Part shown: positions 5,205 to 6,325 of the stretch, piece after piece
How positions within the stretch are numbered: position 1 is the stretch's first letter
How the letters are laid out: the number at the start of each line of letters is the position of its first letter
Assembly: GCA_021779275.1 (NCBI GenBank)
Contig: JAJYAX010000099.1
Span: 1 to 6,325 of the forward strand
Direction of reading: 5' to 3'
Length of the DNA stretch: 6,325 nucleotides
Origin: Deltaproteobacteria bacterium
GTDB taxonomy: Bacteria; Desulfobacterota; Desulfobulbia; Desulfobulbales; Desulfocapsaceae
Position numbers and translations under genes: made by a program
Notes under the pieces: generated by a model
What the model was told of the DNA's origin: nothing
Database searches by the model: none
What the model saw: only the letters and a program-made list of their open reading frames with translations

Positions 5205-5981
5205 ATGCTAACGGACCGGATATTTTTCTTAAAAGAAACCCCCACCACAAACAGGGTTGCGTATGATCTGGCGTCCAAAGGGGAAAGCGCAGGGACTGCA
5301 GTTATTGCCGAGTCCCAGGCAGAAGGACGCGGCCGGCTGGGAAAGGTCTGGCAGTCGCCTCCGGGCAAGGGACTATACTGTTCCATAATTGTCCGTCCCC
5401 GTCTGGCCGTTGAGGACTATCCGAAGATTACCCTGACGGCGGGCCTGGCGGTGGCCATCGCCCTGGAAGAGGTGAGCGGCATTGAGATGCGGCTGAAATG
5501 GCCTAACGATATCTATTCGCAAGGCAAAAAATGCTGCGGGATCCTGACGGAGTCCTGTTCTTTGACGGAAGAGAGCGATAAGAGATTTGCTATTGTCGGC
5601 ATTGGTGTCAATGTGAATTCTGAGAAGAGTGATTTTGCCTCGGAATTGCAGGACAAGGCGACCTCTCTTCATATTCTCACCGGTTCGGACTATGATGTAA
5701 GGGCCGTCTTCGATCACGTACGAAGGCATCTCTTTGCAAAACTTGCGTTGTTTGAATCAGCTGGGTTTGCAGAAATTCTCGAGGACTGGCGAAAAAGGGA
5801 TATGCTTCTCGGAAAGTGGCTGCAATGGGTGTCAACCTCCGGAGAAATCATCCATGGACGGTCGGAAGGTCCCGACGACATAGGTCGGTTGATGGTAAAG
5901 GACAAAGAGGGCAAGACGCATCAGATACTGTCCGGAGATATCAGCCTGGCAGAGAAAATCGCACGAAAGGACGTACCGTGA
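5205..5981 (+). CDS. birA: Biotin--[acetyl-CoA-carboxylase] ligase, monofunctional
   Basis: Cytosolic enzyme that forms biotinyl-5'-AMP and transfers biotin to a lysine of biotin carboxyl carrier domains (acetyl-CoA or pyruvate carboxylase and similar). It has 258 residues. The catalytic domain starts almost at once: ETPTTN (11-16), the nucleotide/biotin loop GRGRLGKVW (41-49), KWPNDI (98-103), GKKCCGILTE (107-116) and GIGVNVN (132-138). A short C-terminal SH3-like domain ends with GDISL (244-248). There is no N-terminal helix-turn-helix, so this is a class I ligase and not a BirA-type repressor. The start ATG at 5205 is preceded by GGAGG (5197-5201) only 3 nt away, and an in-frame TGA at 5187 rules out a longer protein. 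Only 17 nt separate the dsr terminator from the start, so its promoter must lie further upstream or it depends on read-through. Confidence 0.93.
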   Translation: MLTDRIFFLKETPTTNRVAYDLASKGESAGTAVIAESQAEGRGRLGKVWQSPPGKGLYCSIIVRPRLAVEDYPKITLTAGLAVAIALEEVSGIEMRLKWPNDIYSQGKKCCGILTESCSLTEESDKRFAIVGIGVNVNSEKSDFASELQDKATSLHILTGSDYDVRAVFDHVRRHLFAKLALFESAGFAEILEDWRKRDMLLGKWLQWVSTSGEIIHGRSEGPDDIGRLMVKDKEGKTHQILSGDISLAEKIARKDVP

Positions 5982-5997
5982 TTGTTTATGAGGAGGA

Positions 5998-6025
5998 GGC
6001 CTGGACATCACATGAGGTCCAGGCC
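5998..6025. terminator. Hairpin between convergent birA and ahcY, possible two-way terminator
   Basis: GGCCTGGAC (5998-6006) and GTCCAGGCC (6017-6025) form a perfect 9-bp stem with a 10-nt loop. It lies 16 nt after the birA stop and 17 nt beyond the ahcY stop on the other strand, a symmetric position expected for a shared terminator. Neither strand has a proper T-run after the stem, so intrinsic termination is uncertain. Confidence 0.55.
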
Positions 6026-6042
6026 GGATTGTTTGCGGGCGA

Positions 6043-6325
<283 letters not shown>

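Overview
The window reads as a chromosomal segment from an anaerobic, dissimilatory sulfur-metabolising bacterium. The core is a complete reductive-type dsrA-dsrB-dsrD cluster, the catalytic subunits of dissimilatory sulfite reductase plus the small DsrD protein. The protein sequences look like a member of Desulfobacterota, most likely the Desulfobulbales (the Desulfotalea/Desulfocapsa/Desulfobulbus side). That placement comes from recognising the sequences, not from an alignment. No mobile element, CRISPR array, rRNA or tRNA was seen.

Layout, left to right: the 3' part of rpe (ribulose-phosphate 3-epimerase, 1-308, +) and a complete pgi (glucose-6-phosphate isomerase, 346-1947, +), 37 bp apart and probably co-transcribed. 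Then comes a 374-bp gene-free region (1948-2321). It holds a strong sigma70-like promoter, two near-identical 14-bp dyads on either side of that promoter, a third dyad over the -35 box, and a long potentially structured 5' leader. dsrA (2322-3602), dsrB (3657-4784) and dsrD (4874-5119) follow on the + strand, each with a clear Shine-Dalgarno sequence. A very stable hairpin lies between dsrB and dsrD, and a textbook intrinsic terminator follows dsrD. birA (5205-5981, +) starts just after this terminator. ahcY (adenosylhomocysteinase, 3' end only) enters from the right on the - strand, and a shared hairpin lies between the convergent birA and ahcY ends.

How the genes work together: DsrAB reduces sulfite on coupled siroheme-[4Fe-4S] centres, passing sulfur to DsrC, which is not encoded here. 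DsrD is reported to stimulate DsrAB. All cysteine ligands I could place by family knowledge are intact in DsrA and DsrB. rpe/pgi (pentose phosphate and hexose phosphate metabolism), birA (biotinylation of carboxylases) and ahcY (methyl cycle) are housekeeping neighbours with no obvious mechanistic link to sulfite reduction. dsrN, which often follows dsrD in other sulfate reducers, is absent from this position.

The genes themselves are ordinary. The parts worth a second look are regulatory: the paired TGAAT-N4-ATTCA dyads around the dsr promoter, the dyad at its -35 box, the long leader, and the dsrB-dsrD hairpin.
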